Source of the DNA: Lachnospiraceae bacterium
GTDB lineage: Bacteria > Bacillota > Clostridia > Lachnospirales > Lachnospiraceae
Direction of reading: 5' to 3'
Assembly: GCA_021770755.1 (NCBI GenBank)
Contig: JAETQI010000038.1
Coordinates: 1-43,638, forward strand
Length of the DNA stretch: 43,638 nucleotides
In this document: positions 1 to 8,473 of the stretch, in pieces
Layout: every line of letters begins with the position of its first letter
How positions within the stretch are numbered: the first letter of the stretch is position 1
Position numbers and translations under genes: made by a program
Notes under the pieces: model-generated
The model's database searches: none
What the model saw: the letters and a program-made list of their open reading frames with translations, nothing else
Told to the model about the DNA's origin: nothing

Positions 1-110
1 CTTTAGGCGGAAGAATAACAAGACAATGGTTTGCCAGACCGCCTTTAGGCGGAAAAGTAACATCGGCCCCGTAGGGCCAACAGCAAACCACCAGCAGGGC
101 TGGTGGTTCG
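1..110 (+). repeat. Hairpin-rich tandem repeat upstream of the first gene
   Basis: A 20-base block at 1-20 recurs with three changes at 43-62, a 42-base period cut by the window edge. The second unit contains a perfect hairpin (CCGCC 39-43, loop TTTA, GGCGG 48-52). Next come GGCCC/GGGCC (65-69/74-78) and a 10-bp stem AACCACCAGC/GCTGGTGGTT (86-95/99-108). TGGTTTGC (27-34) can also pair with GCAAACCA (83-90), enclosing the two small hairpins. That pairing excludes the 10-bp stem. No T-run follows, so it is not a clear terminator. It could be the end of a repeat array or a structured RNA leader for the gene at 145. Confidence 0.6.
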
Positions 111-144
111 TGACTTAGGATAAGCAGACAAGGGGGAGAGGACT

Positions 145-1176
145 ATGCTGACTGTGAGACTCGGAAATACGGGGATCATTGCAAATAAAAATGGATTTGG
201 GGCGCTTCCGATCCAGCGGATCGATGTGGACAGTGCTGTAAAACTGATCCGCATGGCACTGGATGGGGGCGTGAATTTCTTTGACACGGCGCGGGCATAC
301 AGCGACAGTGAGCAGAAGCTGGGTATCGCGCTGGAGAGGATCGACAGGAGCAGCTATTATCTTGCGACAAAGACAGCGGCAAAAACAGGCAAGCAGGTTC
401 TGGAGGATCTGGAGACTTCGCTTCGCCTGTTAAAGACAGATTACGTAGATATATACCAGCTACACTGCGCGCCGAAATGCTTCCGCCCGGGCGACCAGGA
501 CGGGGTGTATGATGCGGTTGTCCAGGCAAAGAAAGCAGGCAAGATCAGACATATCGGCATCACTGCCCATCTGCTGAATGTGGCGGAGGAAGCGGTTGAG
601 AGCGGATTGTATGAGACGCTGCAGTTTCCGTTTGCGTACATCTCCTCGGAAAAGGAGATCGCGCTTGTCCGGAAATGCGAGGATGCCGGAATGGGATTTC
701 TCGGCATGAAGGGGCTTGCCGGCGGACTGCTCACGAATTCGAAGCTCTGCTACTGGTTTGCATGCCAGCATGAGGCGGTGCTGCCACTGTGGGGAGTGCA
801 GCGGGAATCCGAATTGGCGGAATTCCTAAGTTATCAGGAGAAGACACCGCAGATGGACGAGGAGATGAAGGCGGTATATGAGAAGGATCTGACCGAGCTT
901 GCGGGGGATTTCTGCCGCGGCTGCGGTTACTGTATGCCGTGTCCGAAGGGGATCCAGATCAACAACTGTGCGCGGATCTCGCAGCTTCTGCGCCGCTCGC
1001 CGTCGGCAGGCTGGCTGGGCGAGGAGTGGCAGGCACAGATGGCAAAGATCAGGGAATGCATTCACTGCGGGCAGTGTGCTTCCCGGTGTCCGTACGGACT
1101 TGATACGCCGAAGCTTCTGGAGAAAAACCTGGAGGATTACGAGAACGTGCTGGCGGGAAGAGTGAATGTAAATTAG
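145..1176 (+). CDS. Aldo/keto reductase with C-terminal 4Fe-4S domain
   Basis: A 343-residue protein. The N-terminal 240 residues match the aldo/keto reductase barrel: FDTARAY places the catalytic Asp47 and Tyr52, TKT gives Lys76, and YQLH gives His107. The C-terminal part carries two cysteine clusters, C257-x2-C260-x2-C263-x2-C266-P and C305-x2-C308-x2-C311-x3-C315-P, as in ferredoxin-like 4Fe-4S proteins. This architecture is common in anaerobes and suggests an NAD(P)H-linked reductase that also moves electrons through clusters; the substrate is unknown. The start at 145 follows a strong GGGGGAGAGG ribosome site. The GH13 gene begins 28 bases downstream, so the two may be co-transcribed. 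The protein is probably cytoplasmic, as no signal peptide is seen. Confidence 0.88.
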   Translation: MLTVRLGNTGIIANKNGFGALPIQRIDVDSAVKLIRMALDGGVNFFDTARAYSDSEQKLGIALERIDRSSYYLATKTAAKTGKQVLEDLETSLRLLKTDYVDIYQLHCAPKCFRPGDQDGVYDAVVQAKKAGKIRHIGITAHLLNVAEEAVESGLYETLQFPFAYISSEKEIALVRKCEDAGMGFLGMKGLAGGLLTNSKLCYWFACQHEAVLPLWGVQRESELAEFLSYQEKTPQMDEEMKAVYEKDLTELAGDFCRGCGYCMPCPKGIQINNCARISQLLRRSPSAGWLGEEWQAQMAKIRECIHCGQCASRCPYGLDTPKLLEKNLEDYENVLAGRVNVN

Positions 1177-1204
1177 ATTTTGAGGGAAAGGGACAGGTAA
1201 CTAT

Positions 1205-2980
1205 ATGGAGTTTGCATCAGTTTATCACAGAACAGCCGACAATTATTGCTACATGCTCGATGAGGATCAACTGATCATCAATCTGAAGACCGGATATGAT
1301 GTCAGGGAAGTGAACATTGTCTATGGAGACCCGTTTGCAAACGGGATTCTGGGCGGCGGTGAGGAGTGGACCGGCGAAAAAGCAAATATCCCGTTCAAGA
1401 AACGTCTGAAATATCAGATCTGGTGGACAACAACACTCAGACCGGCATTCAAGAGATTGAAATATTATTTTGAACTGGTGACGGACACAGAGCGCTGGTT
1501 CTATTTTGAGGATGGATTTGTCAGTGAGGAACAGATGCAGATCAAGGGCAGGAGCAAACAGTGCTTCACCATGCCGTGGATGAATCCTGCCGATATCAAT
1601 AAAGTGCCGGAGTGGGTGAATGAGACGGTCTGGTATCAGATCTTTCCGGACCGGTTCTGCAACGGCGATCCGTCTTTGAATCCCGAGAACACAAAAGAGT
1701 GGAAATATGAGGGCGGTGTCGGCCATAAGGATTTTTATGGCGGCGATCTAAAGGGCATGACAGACAAGCTTGACTATCTGAGAGATCTGGGCATCACGGG
1801 GATCTACACGACGCCGATCAACGAGGCACCCTCAAACCATAAATACGACACGACAGATTACGAAAAGATCGATCACCATTTTGGCGACGACGAGACCATG
1901 AAAAACTTTGTGGATCAGGCACACAAACGCGGGATCCGCGTGATGATCGACGCGGTATTTAACCATGGCGGATATTATTTCAAGCCGTGGCAGGATGTGC
2001 TGGAGAACGGGCGCAGATCCGCATATTTTGACTGGTTCATGATCAGGGAATGGCCGCTGTCTGATCAGTGGGACGCGGCAAAGCGGGGGCAGTTGTACAC
2101 GTTTGCCTTTTTTGACACGATGCCCAAACTAAATACCAACAATCCCGAGGTGCGCGAATACCTGATCGGCGTTGCCTGCGACTGGGTCAGGAAATATGAT
2201 GTGGACGGGATCCGTATGGACGTGGCGAACGAAGTGTCCCATGTATTTTGCAAAGAACTCAGAAAGGCGCTCAAATCGATCAAGCCGGACATTTACCTTC
2301 TGGGCGAGATCTGGCATGACGCCATGCCGTGGCTTAGGGGGGACGAATACGATTCTGTCATGAACTATCCGCTTGCGGGGAGCATGAAGGACTTTTTCCT
2401 GGACAAGAGCCTTACCGGAGAAGATTTTGAGTTCATGATCAACCGCTGCTATACGAATTATATGCAGCAGACAAATGACGTGCTTTTTAATATGCTTGAC
2501 TCGCATGACACGATCCGCCTCCGGAATGTGACGAGCGGACTCGATGAATATAACTGCCTGTTTGCGCTGCTGTTCATGATGCCGGGCAGCACCTGTATCT
2601 ATTATGGGACAGAGATCGGCATGGAGGGAGGTTTTGATCCGGACTGCCGCCGCTGTATGCCGTGGACGGATATTGAGCAGGGCAAGTACAACGAACAGAT
2701 TTCCATGACAAAGCAGCTCATAAAGCTCAGAAAAGAGGAACCGCTGATGCGGGAGCGCAACTTCCATTTCCCGGCTGATTATGCCGATCCGAGGGTGATC
2801 CAGTTCCAGAAGATGGGATGGGGCGAGACACTCGAGGTGATCGTGAACAGCAGCGGGGAGGATATCGACATCATCAGGGATGAGGACAGCAAGATCGTGT
2901 TCTCGCGCCGTCTCGAGGGCGATGTGCTCCATGTGAACGGAGTGTGCATCCGGTATCTGAGCAACAAGCAGAATATCTGA
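1205..2980 (+). CDS. GH13 alpha-glycosidase (neopullulanase / cyclomaltodextrinase type)
   Basis: A 591-residue glycoside hydrolase family 13 enzyme. The four conserved regions are present: DAVFNH (249-254), GIRMDVANE with nucleophile Asp339, LLGEIWH with acid/base Glu368, and LDSHD with the transition-state Asp435. Residues 1 to about 125 resemble the N-terminal domain of neopullulanases and maltogenic amylases (CBM34-like), and the overall length fits that group. With no signal peptide it should act in the cytoplasm on imported maltodextrins or cyclodextrins, hydrolysing alpha-1,4 and possibly alpha-1,6 links. Exact specificity cannot be told from motifs. The gene follows the aldo/keto reductase closely and is followed by a clear terminator. 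Confidence 0.88.
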   Translation: MEFASVYHRTADNYCYMLDEDQLIINLKTGYDVREVNIVYGDPFANGILGGGEEWTGEKANIPFKKRLKYQIWWTTTLRPAFKRLKYYFELVTDTERWFYFEDGFVSEEQMQIKGRSKQCFTMPWMNPADINKVPEWVNETVWYQIFPDRFCNGDPSLNPENTKEWKYEGGVGHKDFYGGDLKGMTDKLDYLRDLGITGIYTTPINEAPSNHKYDTTDYEKIDHHFGDDETMKNFVDQAHKRGIRVMIDAVFNHGGYYFKPWQDVLENGRRSAYFDWFMIREWPLSDQWDAAKRGQLYTFAFFDTMPKLNTNNPEVREYLIGVACDWVRKYDVDGIRMDVANEVSHVFCKELRKALKSIKPDIYLLGEIWHDAMPWLRGDEYDSVMNYPLAGSMKDFFLDKSLTGEDFEFMINRCYTNYMQQTNDVLFNMLDSHDTIRLRNVTSGLDEYNCLFALLFMMPGSTCIYYGTEIGMEGGFDPDCRRCMPWTDIEQGKYNEQISMTKQLIKLRKEEPLMRERNFHFPADYADPRVIQFQKMGWGETLEVIVNSSGEDIDIIRDEDSKIVFSRRLEGDVLHVNGVCIRYLSNKQNI

Positions 2981-2993
2981 TGTCAAATACCTG

Positions 2994-3021
2994 AGGGGCA
3001 TTTACGGCCCCTTTTGGTTTT
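2994..3021 (+). terminator. Intrinsic terminator after GH13 gene
   Basis: AGGGGC (2994-2999) pairs with GCCCCT (3007-3012) across a 7-base loop and is followed by TTTTGGTTTT. It starts 14 bases after the GH13 stop and separates that gene from the Uma2 promoter. Confidence 0.7.
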
Positions 3022-3031
3022 GAACAATGGC

Positions 3032-3059
3032 TTGAAAAAGTCATGGAACTTGGTATAAT
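3032..3059 (+). promoter_or_regulatory. Sigma-A promoter for Uma2-family gene
   Basis: TTGAAA (3032-3037), 16-base spacer, TATAAT (3054-3059). The expected transcription start (about 3066) lies downstream of an in-frame ATG at 3043. The translation start is therefore 3088, which also has a GGGGG ribosome site 7 bases upstream. Confidence 0.75.
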
Positions 3060-3087
3060 AAAAAGAAGCAAGACAGGGGGCGCAGGG

Positions 3088-3609
3088 ATGGATATCAATC
3101 TACAGATTACAGATATGACAGGAGCCAGACCTGAACATTCAGCAGTGATCGTAAACTTCGTTGCCGCAGTACGCAGGCAGTTAAAAAATAGTATGTGTTA
3201 CGTGTTTTCTGATAATGTACAATACAGATTCAAAACAGAAGACGGGGAAAACAAAACGGTCATACCGGACGCATCGATCAATTGCCGGATCAAATCGCGC
3301 AGAGGGAATACCTTTATCGACGCGCCGCGTTTTGTGATGGAAGTACTAAGCCCCTCGACGGAAAAATACGACCGGGGTGAAAAGAAGGAATTGTATCGCC
3401 AGCAGGAGATTGACGAGTACTGGATCGTTGATCTGCGAGATAAAAAAGTAGAGATCTATGAACTTGATTATGACGAAACAGGAAAACCGCAGTATTATCT
3501 GTGGAAGATCGTCACAGAGAAAAATAAAAACGAGTTGAAGATGATTCATTTTCCGAATGTGAAGATCACATTTGATGATCTGTTTGATGAAGTGGATATG
3601 GAATATTGA
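3088..3609 (+). CDS. Uma2-family (DUF820) PD-(D/E)XK nuclease-fold protein
   Basis: A 173-residue protein from the 3088 start. It shows the Uma2/DUF820 pattern: PDASI, then FVMEVLSPSTEKYDRGEK, and EYWIVDL. These correspond to the Asp, Glu and downstream polar residues of the PD-(D/E)XK nuclease fold. Family members are often multicopy in cyanobacteria and scattered elsewhere; their cellular function is not established. Here the gene is a single copy with its own promoter, directly behind a terminator, so it is an independent unit. A conserved-type small protein follows 21 bases after its stop and may be co-transcribed. No partner toxin, antitoxin or transposase is visible nearby. Confidence 0.82.
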   Translation: MDINLQITDMTGARPEHSAVIVNFVAAVRRQLKNSMCYVFSDNVQYRFKTEDGENKTVIPDASINCRIKSRRGNTFIDAPRFVMEVLSPSTEKYDRGEKKELYRQQEIDEYWIVDLRDKKVEIYELDYDETGKPQYYLWKIVTEKNKNELKMIHFPNVKITFDDLFDEVDMEY

Positions 3610-3630
3610 CTGGAAGAGGAGGAGTCAGAT

Positions 3631-3879
3631 ATGGCAGTATTTAGCGGTTTGGAAGATATGGATGAACTAGAGGCAAAGAAAAGGGACCAGCAGGAGCAGG
3701 AGATCGAGAATATCATCAACATGCTTGACAACAAGACCCTGAGCGGTGTGAGCCGCATCAAGGTAAACGTGTCCGAGGAGCAGCAGGAGGGCACCGTCAA
3801 TACACAGTATCATCATGGCCGCTGTGATGTGGGCAGCCCGTGGGCAAAGGGGACCACCAGAAATTTTGGATGCGATTAG
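3631..3879 (+). CDS. Small protein of unknown function with Cys/His-bearing tail
   Basis: An 82-residue protein with a good AGAGGAGGAG ribosome site. The first 35 residues are acidic and likely helical or coiled coil (ELEAKKRDQQEQEIENI). The C-terminal third changes character and holds HH, two Cys, Gly and Trp (HHGRCDVGSPWAKGTTRNFGCD is split here only by description: His62-63, Cys66, Cys81). I do not recognise the family. It lies between the Uma2 gene and hisS, 45 bases ahead of hisS. It could be a small regulatory or metal-binding protein, but nothing in the sequence proves this. Confidence 0.65.
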   Translation: MAVFSGLEDMDELEAKKRDQQEQEIENIINMLDNKTLSGVSRIKVNVSEEQQEGTVNTQYHHGRCDVGSPWAKGTTRNFGCD

Positions 3880-3923
3880 GGATGGATGGGTATTGAATAC
3901 ATTTTAAGAAATGAGGTACAAAT

Positions 3924-5186
3924 ATGGCACTGAACAAGAAACCGGTGAATGGTATGAAGGATATCATGCCGGAAGAGATGCAGATCCGTGATTATGTGAT
4001 GGGTGTGATCAGGGAGACATACGGGAAATTCGGTTTTACGCCGATGGAGACGCCCTGCATGGAAAATATCGAAAATCTGAGCAGCAGGCAGGGCGGCGAG
4101 AATGAAAAACTGATCTTTAAGGTGATGAAGAGAGGTGCACAGCTCAATCTCGAGACAGCAAAGACGGAGGAGGATGTCGTTGATTTCGGGATGCGCTATG
4201 ACCTGACCGTCCCGCTTGTCAGATATTATGCAAACCATGCAAATGAGCTGCCGTCGCCCTTTAAGGCGCTGCAGATGGGAAATGTATGGAGGGCGGACAG
4301 GCCGCAGAAGGGCAGATACCGCCAGTTTATGCAATGTGACATCGATATCCTTGGCGAAGAGTCCAACCTTGCGGAGATCGAGCTGATCCTTGCGACGACA
4401 ACGACGCTTGGAAAGTTAGGATTTCGGAATTTTGAGATCCGCATCAATGACAGAAGGATCCTGAAAGCGATGGCTGCGTACAGCGGATTTGGCGAGGAGG
4501 ATTACGACAATATCTTTATCACGCTTGACAAGATGGACAAGATCGGGATCGAGGGCGTGGAGCGCGAGCTGACCGAAGCAGGATATGACAGCGGAAATGT
4601 TGAAAGATATCTTGCACTTTTCAAGGATATGAACGCGTCGGGCGACACGCTTGCGTTTATCGAGGAGAAGATGACAGGTTTTCTCGATGAAACGGTGAAG
4701 GCTGGTTTCCGGGAGATCATCGAGAGTGTCAATGCCACGAAGGGCGATCACTTTAAACTTGTGTTTGATCCGACATTAGTCCGCGGGATGTCTTATTATA
4801 CAGGCACGATCTTTGAGATCGCGATGCCCGAACTGGGTGCGAGCTGTGGCGGCGGCGGGCGCTATGACAAAATGGTGGGCAGATTTACTGGAAAGGATGT
4901 GCCTGCGTGCGGTTTTTCCATCGGATTTGAGCGCATCATACTGATCCTGATGGAGAGCGGGTTCAAGGTGCCGGATCAGAGCAGGAAAGTGGCGTATCTG
5001 ATCGAGAAAGGTGTGTCCGGGGAATCGCTCTGCAAGATCATCGCGGAGGCGCAGGAGGAGCGGCAAAGCGGTGCACAGGTGCTTGTGGCGCGCATGAACA
5101 AGAACAAGAAGTTTCAGCGGGAACAGCTTACGGCGCAGGGATACGAAGCGTTCAGGCAATTCTACAAAGAAGGCTTAAAGAATTAG
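3924..5186 (+). CDS. hisS: Histidyl-tRNA synthetase
   Basis: A 420-residue class II synthetase that charges tRNA-His. Motif 2 is seen as RADRPQKGRYRQF near residues 124-136. The histidine-specific loop RGMSYYTGTIFE is near 284-295, CGGGGRYD near 310, and motif 3 GFSIGFERI near 330-338. The C-terminal 90 residues fit the anticodon-binding domain, although the final part is short. The start ATG at 3924 has GAGGT upstream. No T-box or other leader is visible in the 45 bases before it, so it is probably read from an upstream promoter or an unrecognised one. nth follows 24 bases later. Confidence 0.95.
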   Translation: MALNKKPVNGMKDIMPEEMQIRDYVMGVIRETYGKFGFTPMETPCMENIENLSSRQGGENEKLIFKVMKRGAQLNLETAKTEEDVVDFGMRYDLTVPLVRYYANHANELPSPFKALQMGNVWRADRPQKGRYRQFMQCDIDILGEESNLAEIELILATTTTLGKLGFRNFEIRINDRRILKAMAAYSGFGEEDYDNIFITLDKMDKIGIEGVERELTEAGYDSGNVERYLALFKDMNASGDTLAFIEEKMTGFLDETVKAGFREIIESVNATKGDHFKLVFDPTLVRGMSYYTGTIFEIAMPELGASCGGGGRYDKMVGRFTGKDVPACGFSIGFERIILILMESGFKVPDQSRKVAYLIEKGVSGESLCKIIAEAQEERQSGAQVLVARMNKNKKFQREQLTAQGYEAFRQFYKEGLKN

Positions 5187-5209
5187 CGGCGGGAAACAGG
5201 AAGAGAAAG

Positions 5210-5860
5210 ATGAGAGCAAAGAGCAAAAAGCAAAAGAAAGCGCTTGCACTTGAGATCATAGAGCGTCTCAAGAAGGCGTATCCTGACTCGGACTGTACGC
5301 TGGATTACAACGAGGCGTGGAAGCTTTTGGTGAGCGTGCGTCTCGCGGCACAGTGTACAGATGCGCGGGTCAATGTGGTGGTGAAGGGACTATACGAGAA
5401 ATATCCGACGATTGAAGCGCTTGCCGATGCCGATGTCGAGGATATAGAACGCATCGTTAAGCCGTGCGGACTAGGGCACAGCAAGGCGCGGGACATCAGC
5501 GCATGTATGAAGATGCTCCGCGACGATTTTGGCGGCAGGGTGCCCGATGATCTTGATACACTGCTGAAGCTCCCGGGAGTCGGCAGGAAGAGCGCAAACC
5601 TCATTGTGGGAGATGTGTTTGGCAAACCTGCGATCGTGACGGATACGCACTGTATCAGGCTCACAAACCGCATGGGACTGGTCGACAACATCAAGGAACC
5701 CAAAAAGGTGGAGATGGCGCTGTGGGAGCTGATCCCGCCCGAGGAGGGCAACCAGTTCTGCCACAGACTTGTCGATCACGGGCGGGAGATCTGCACAGCG
5801 CGGACGAATCCGTACTGTGACCGGTGCTGCCTGAATGATATCTGTGAGAAAAGGCTATGA
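5210..5860 (+). CDS. nth: Endonuclease III (DNA glycosylase/AP lyase)
   Basis: A 216-residue base-excision repair enzyme acting on oxidised pyrimidines. The helix-hairpin-helix LPGVGRKSA (121-129) supplies the catalytic Lys127. TDTHC supplies Asp145. The C-terminal 4Fe-4S cysteines are Cys195, Cys203, Cys206 and Cys212. The first spacing is seven residues, one longer than the C-x6-C-x2-C-x5-C of E. coli Nth. All other landmarks are normal, so the enzyme is probably active. The gene sits between hisS and pspA with short gaps. Confidence 0.93.
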   Translation: MRAKSKKQKKALALEIIERLKKAYPDSDCTLDYNEAWKLLVSVRLAAQCTDARVNVVVKGLYEKYPTIEALADADVEDIERIVKPCGLGHSKARDISACMKMLRDDFGGRVPDDLDTLLKLPGVGRKSANLIVGDVFGKPAIVTDTHCIRLTNRMGLVDNIKEPKKVEMALWELIPPEEGNQFCHRLVDHGREICTARTNPYCDRCCLNDICEKRL

Positions 5861-5939
5861 TGCGCCCATCCTGCCGCAAAAATTCAGAACAGAGAGACGG
5901 GAAAGGATATATATACAAACAAGAAAGTGAGGAAAAAGT

Positions 5940-6617
5940 ATGTCTATATTTAACAGGATTTCGGATATACTAAAAGCAAATATCAATGATCTGCTGGACA
6001 GGGCGGAGGATCCGGAGAAGATGGTCAAGCAGATCATTGCAGATATGGAGGAACAGGTCAGGGATGCAACAGAAGCGCTCGGACAGGCTATGGCAAGTGA
6101 AAAGCAGGCATACGCACAGCTCGAGAAGGCAAAGGCGGGCTCTAGGGAATGGGAAGACAAGGCAAAGACTGCGCTGAAGGCGGGCAACGAAGCGCTCGCG
6201 AAAAAGGCGCTTGCGTCGAAAGTCGAGATCGACAAAAATGTGCAGTCGCTCCAGGCTTCTTACGACCAGATCGCTGCGCAGACGAGTGAACTTCATTCGA
6301 GAGTCGGGGTGCTCCGGCAAAAGCTTGAGGAGGCAAGGCAGCGGCAGAACATGCTCATCGCGAGGGCGAAGATGGCGGATGCTACAGAGAGCGTAGCGAC
6401 AGCGGTCACAAACACAGATCCAGACAGCGCGTTTGCGAAGCTCGATAAGATGGAGCGGAAAGTGGAGGACAGGGAAGCGAGGGCGGAGGCGTTTGCTGCA
6501 ATGTCCGGTGAGACGGTGTTTGCAAAGGATGAGTTTGCGGAGCTTGAGACCAGCCAGGCTGTTGACGCGGAGCTGCAGAGACTTATGAAGGAATTGAATG
6601 GCGGAAATGAAAATTAA
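5940..6617 (+). CDS. pspA: PspA/IM30 (Vipp1) family membrane-stress protein
   Basis: A 225-residue, almost wholly alpha-helical protein that starts MSIFNRISDILKANINDLL. This is the amphipathic N-terminal helix typical of PspA/IM30 proteins. Long coiled coils rich in Glu, Lys, Ala and Gln fill residues 25-160. The family binds and stabilises the inner face of the membrane and assembles into ESCRT-III-like oligomers. No pspB, pspC or liaIFSR genes are nearby, so its regulation here is unclear. A GTGAGG-type ribosome site precedes the ATG. Its 3' end overlaps the next gene by 20 bases, suggesting translational coupling with the DUF2156-GNAT protein. Confidence 0.9.
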   Translation: MSIFNRISDILKANINDLLDRAEDPEKMVKQIIADMEEQVRDATEALGQAMASEKQAYAQLEKAKAGSREWEDKAKTALKAGNEALAKKALASKVEIDKNVQSLQASYDQIAAQTSELHSRVGVLRQKLEEARQRQNMLIARAKMADATESVATAVTNTDPDSAFAKLDKMERKVEDREARAEAFAAMSGETVFAKDEFAELETSQAVDAELQRLMKELNGGNEN

Positions 6618-8394
6618 TTTTCATCCGATCTCGCTGGGTGACAGAGGCTGGATGATCGAGAAATTGAAAGAAGAGCACCCGGATGCCTGCGAATATACGT
6701 TTGCCAACAATTTTATCTGGGCAAAGGGATACAATGTGCAGGTTGGATGCGCCTATGGCTGCGGTGTGATCCGCTCCAGGGGACAGGAGCATTTTCAATA
6801 TTCCTTTCCCTTTGGAGATGGGGACAAGAGGGCGATGATAGAGCACCTCAGAAAGATCTGCGCAGTGCATGGCTGCAAGCTGAATCTCTACCCTGTCAAT
6901 GAAGAGAACAGATCAAAACTGATCGAGTGGTTTCCGGGAGAATTTGAGATCTGTTCTGACAGGGACAGCTTTGATTATGTGTACACGACAGAAAAGCTTG
7001 CTTCGTTAAGAGGCAGGAAACTGCACGGCAAACGAAATCATATAGCCCGTTTTATGGATGATGGAGACTGGCATTATGAGCGGATGACAGAGGAGAATAT
7101 CGCAGAGTGCCGCAGCATGGCAAAAGAATGGATCGCATCGCGCGCTGAGAAGTGGAATGATGAGATGGAGCAGGAGATGGCAGTGCTGGAGGTGGCATTT
7201 GCCAATTTTAAGGAGCTGGGCCTGTGCGGCGGTGTTCTGTATAAGGGCGGCGGGATCGTGGCATTTGCGGTCGGTGAGCCGCTCAATGAGGATACCTTTG
7301 TGGTTCATTTTGAGAAGGCGTTTCCGGATCTGCAGGGAGCTTATCCGATGATCAACCAGCAGTTTGTCCTGCACGAAGCACAGGATTACAAGTATGTGAA
7401 CCGCGAGGAGGATACAGGGGACCAGGGACTTAGAAAGGCGAAGATGTCCTACTATCCGGATATCCTGTTAAAAAAGTACAAGGCGGTGGAGAGCCGTGTC
7501 GTGTTTGCAGACGAGACGGTTCAGGAGCATATCGTGGAGATATGGAGCCGATGCTTTGGCGACAGCAGGGACTATATAGCGCTGTATCTGGAAAACCGCT
7601 TTGAGCGTGAAAACATGTATGTGATCTATCAGGATGGACGTCCTGTGTCGATGACGAGCCTGCTGCCGGTCCAGGTGACGATCGGCGGCAGGAAGGAACC
7701 TGCCAGATATGTCTACGCAGTCGCCACGCTGCCGGAATACAGGGAAAAGGGCTATGCATCGGAGATCATCAGGCATGCCGCGGATCGCTGCAATGAGCCG
7801 CTGCTTTTGCAGCCGGCTGACAGGGATCTGCAGGAATATTACGAGAGACAGGGTTTTCGGGATGCTTTTGGCGAGAGCCCCTGCTGGATCTATGCCGGAA
7901 GATGTACGAACAGGGCGGATATCCGATGCCTGCCGGACGAAGACAGCGGCCTGCGTGCAGCGGAAGAGGCGGAGGAGGATACGCTGGATATCCTTGGAGG
8001 CTGGCTGGTCTCTGACGCGGACGCAAAGGAATACAAGGCAGTGCGGGATCGGTTTTTTGAAGGCGAGGGTTATGTAGAGTGGGATGAGAAGGCGATCGCC
8101 TATGCGATAAGGGAAAACCACTTCTGCGGCGGAAGAACGCTGCTGCTGACCAGGGAGCGGGAGATGCAGGATCCCGGGAAGGCGGTGCTGATGTACCGGC
8201 TGGACAAGGACAGCCTTCATATCGTGGAGACGACACTTGACGATGATGCGCTTCATGCGGTACTGCCGGAGCTGCTCGAATATACAGGCGCATCGTGGGC
8301 ATATGAGCGCAATATGGGCGGAATGATCCTGCTGCCGGATCGGTTTCAGAATTGGGATTGCAGGGAAGGATACCTCGGACTGACACTGGGGTGA
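6598..8394 (+). CDS. DUF2156 / GNAT acetyltransferase fusion protein
   Basis: A 598-residue protein. Residues 1 to about 295 resemble DUF2156, the domain related to the catalytic part of phosphatidylglycerol lysyltransferases (aminoacyl-tRNA-using GNAT fold). Residues about 300-430 form a second, classical GNAT domain with VATLPEYREKGYAS, the acetyl-CoA loop, near 375-388. The last 165 residues are not recognised. No membrane segments are seen, so it is not a full MprF. Substrates are unknown; transfer to a lipid, peptide or small molecule is possible. The start at 6598 has AAGGA five bases upstream, inside pspA, which it overlaps by 20 bases. Coupling to pspA hints at an envelope role, which is inference. 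Confidence 0.75.
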   Translation: MAEMKINFHPISLGDRGWMIEKLKEEHPDACEYTFANNFIWAKGYNVQVGCAYGCGVIRSRGQEHFQYSFPFGDGDKRAMIEHLRKICAVHGCKLNLYPVNEENRSKLIEWFPGEFEICSDRDSFDYVYTTEKLASLRGRKLHGKRNHIARFMDDGDWHYERMTEENIAECRSMAKEWIASRAEKWNDEMEQEMAVLEVAFANFKELGLCGGVLYKGGGIVAFAVGEPLNEDTFVVHFEKAFPDLQGAYPMINQQFVLHEAQDYKYVNREEDTGDQGLRKAKMSYYPDILLKKYKAVESRVVFADETVQEHIVEIWSRCFGDSRDYIALYLENRFERENMYVIYQDGRPVSMTSLLPVQVTIGGRKEPARYVYAVATLPEYREKGYASEIIRHAADRCNEPLLLQPADRDLQEYYERQGFRDAFGESPCWIYAGRCTNRADIRCLPDEDSGLRAAEEAEEDTLDILGGWLVSDADAKEYKAVRDRFFEGEGYVEWDEKAIAYAIRENHFCGGRTLLLTREREMQDPGKAVLMYRLDKDSLHIVETTLDDDALHAVLPELLEYTGASWAYERNMGGMILLPDRFQNWDCREGYLGLTLG

Positions 8395-8438
8395 TATTTT
8401 GATTAAGATATATCAATTAAAATGATTAATTTTAATGC

Positions 8439-8467
8439 TTGCAATATGCTTTGAATCGTGTTACTAT
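8439..8467 (+). promoter_or_regulatory. Promoter for leuA T-box leader
   Basis: TTGCAA (8439-8444), 17-base spacer, TACTAT (8462-8467). It lies just upstream of the T-box leader, with the start of transcription expected near 8474. Confidence 0.6.
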
Positions 8468-8473
8468 AGAACC

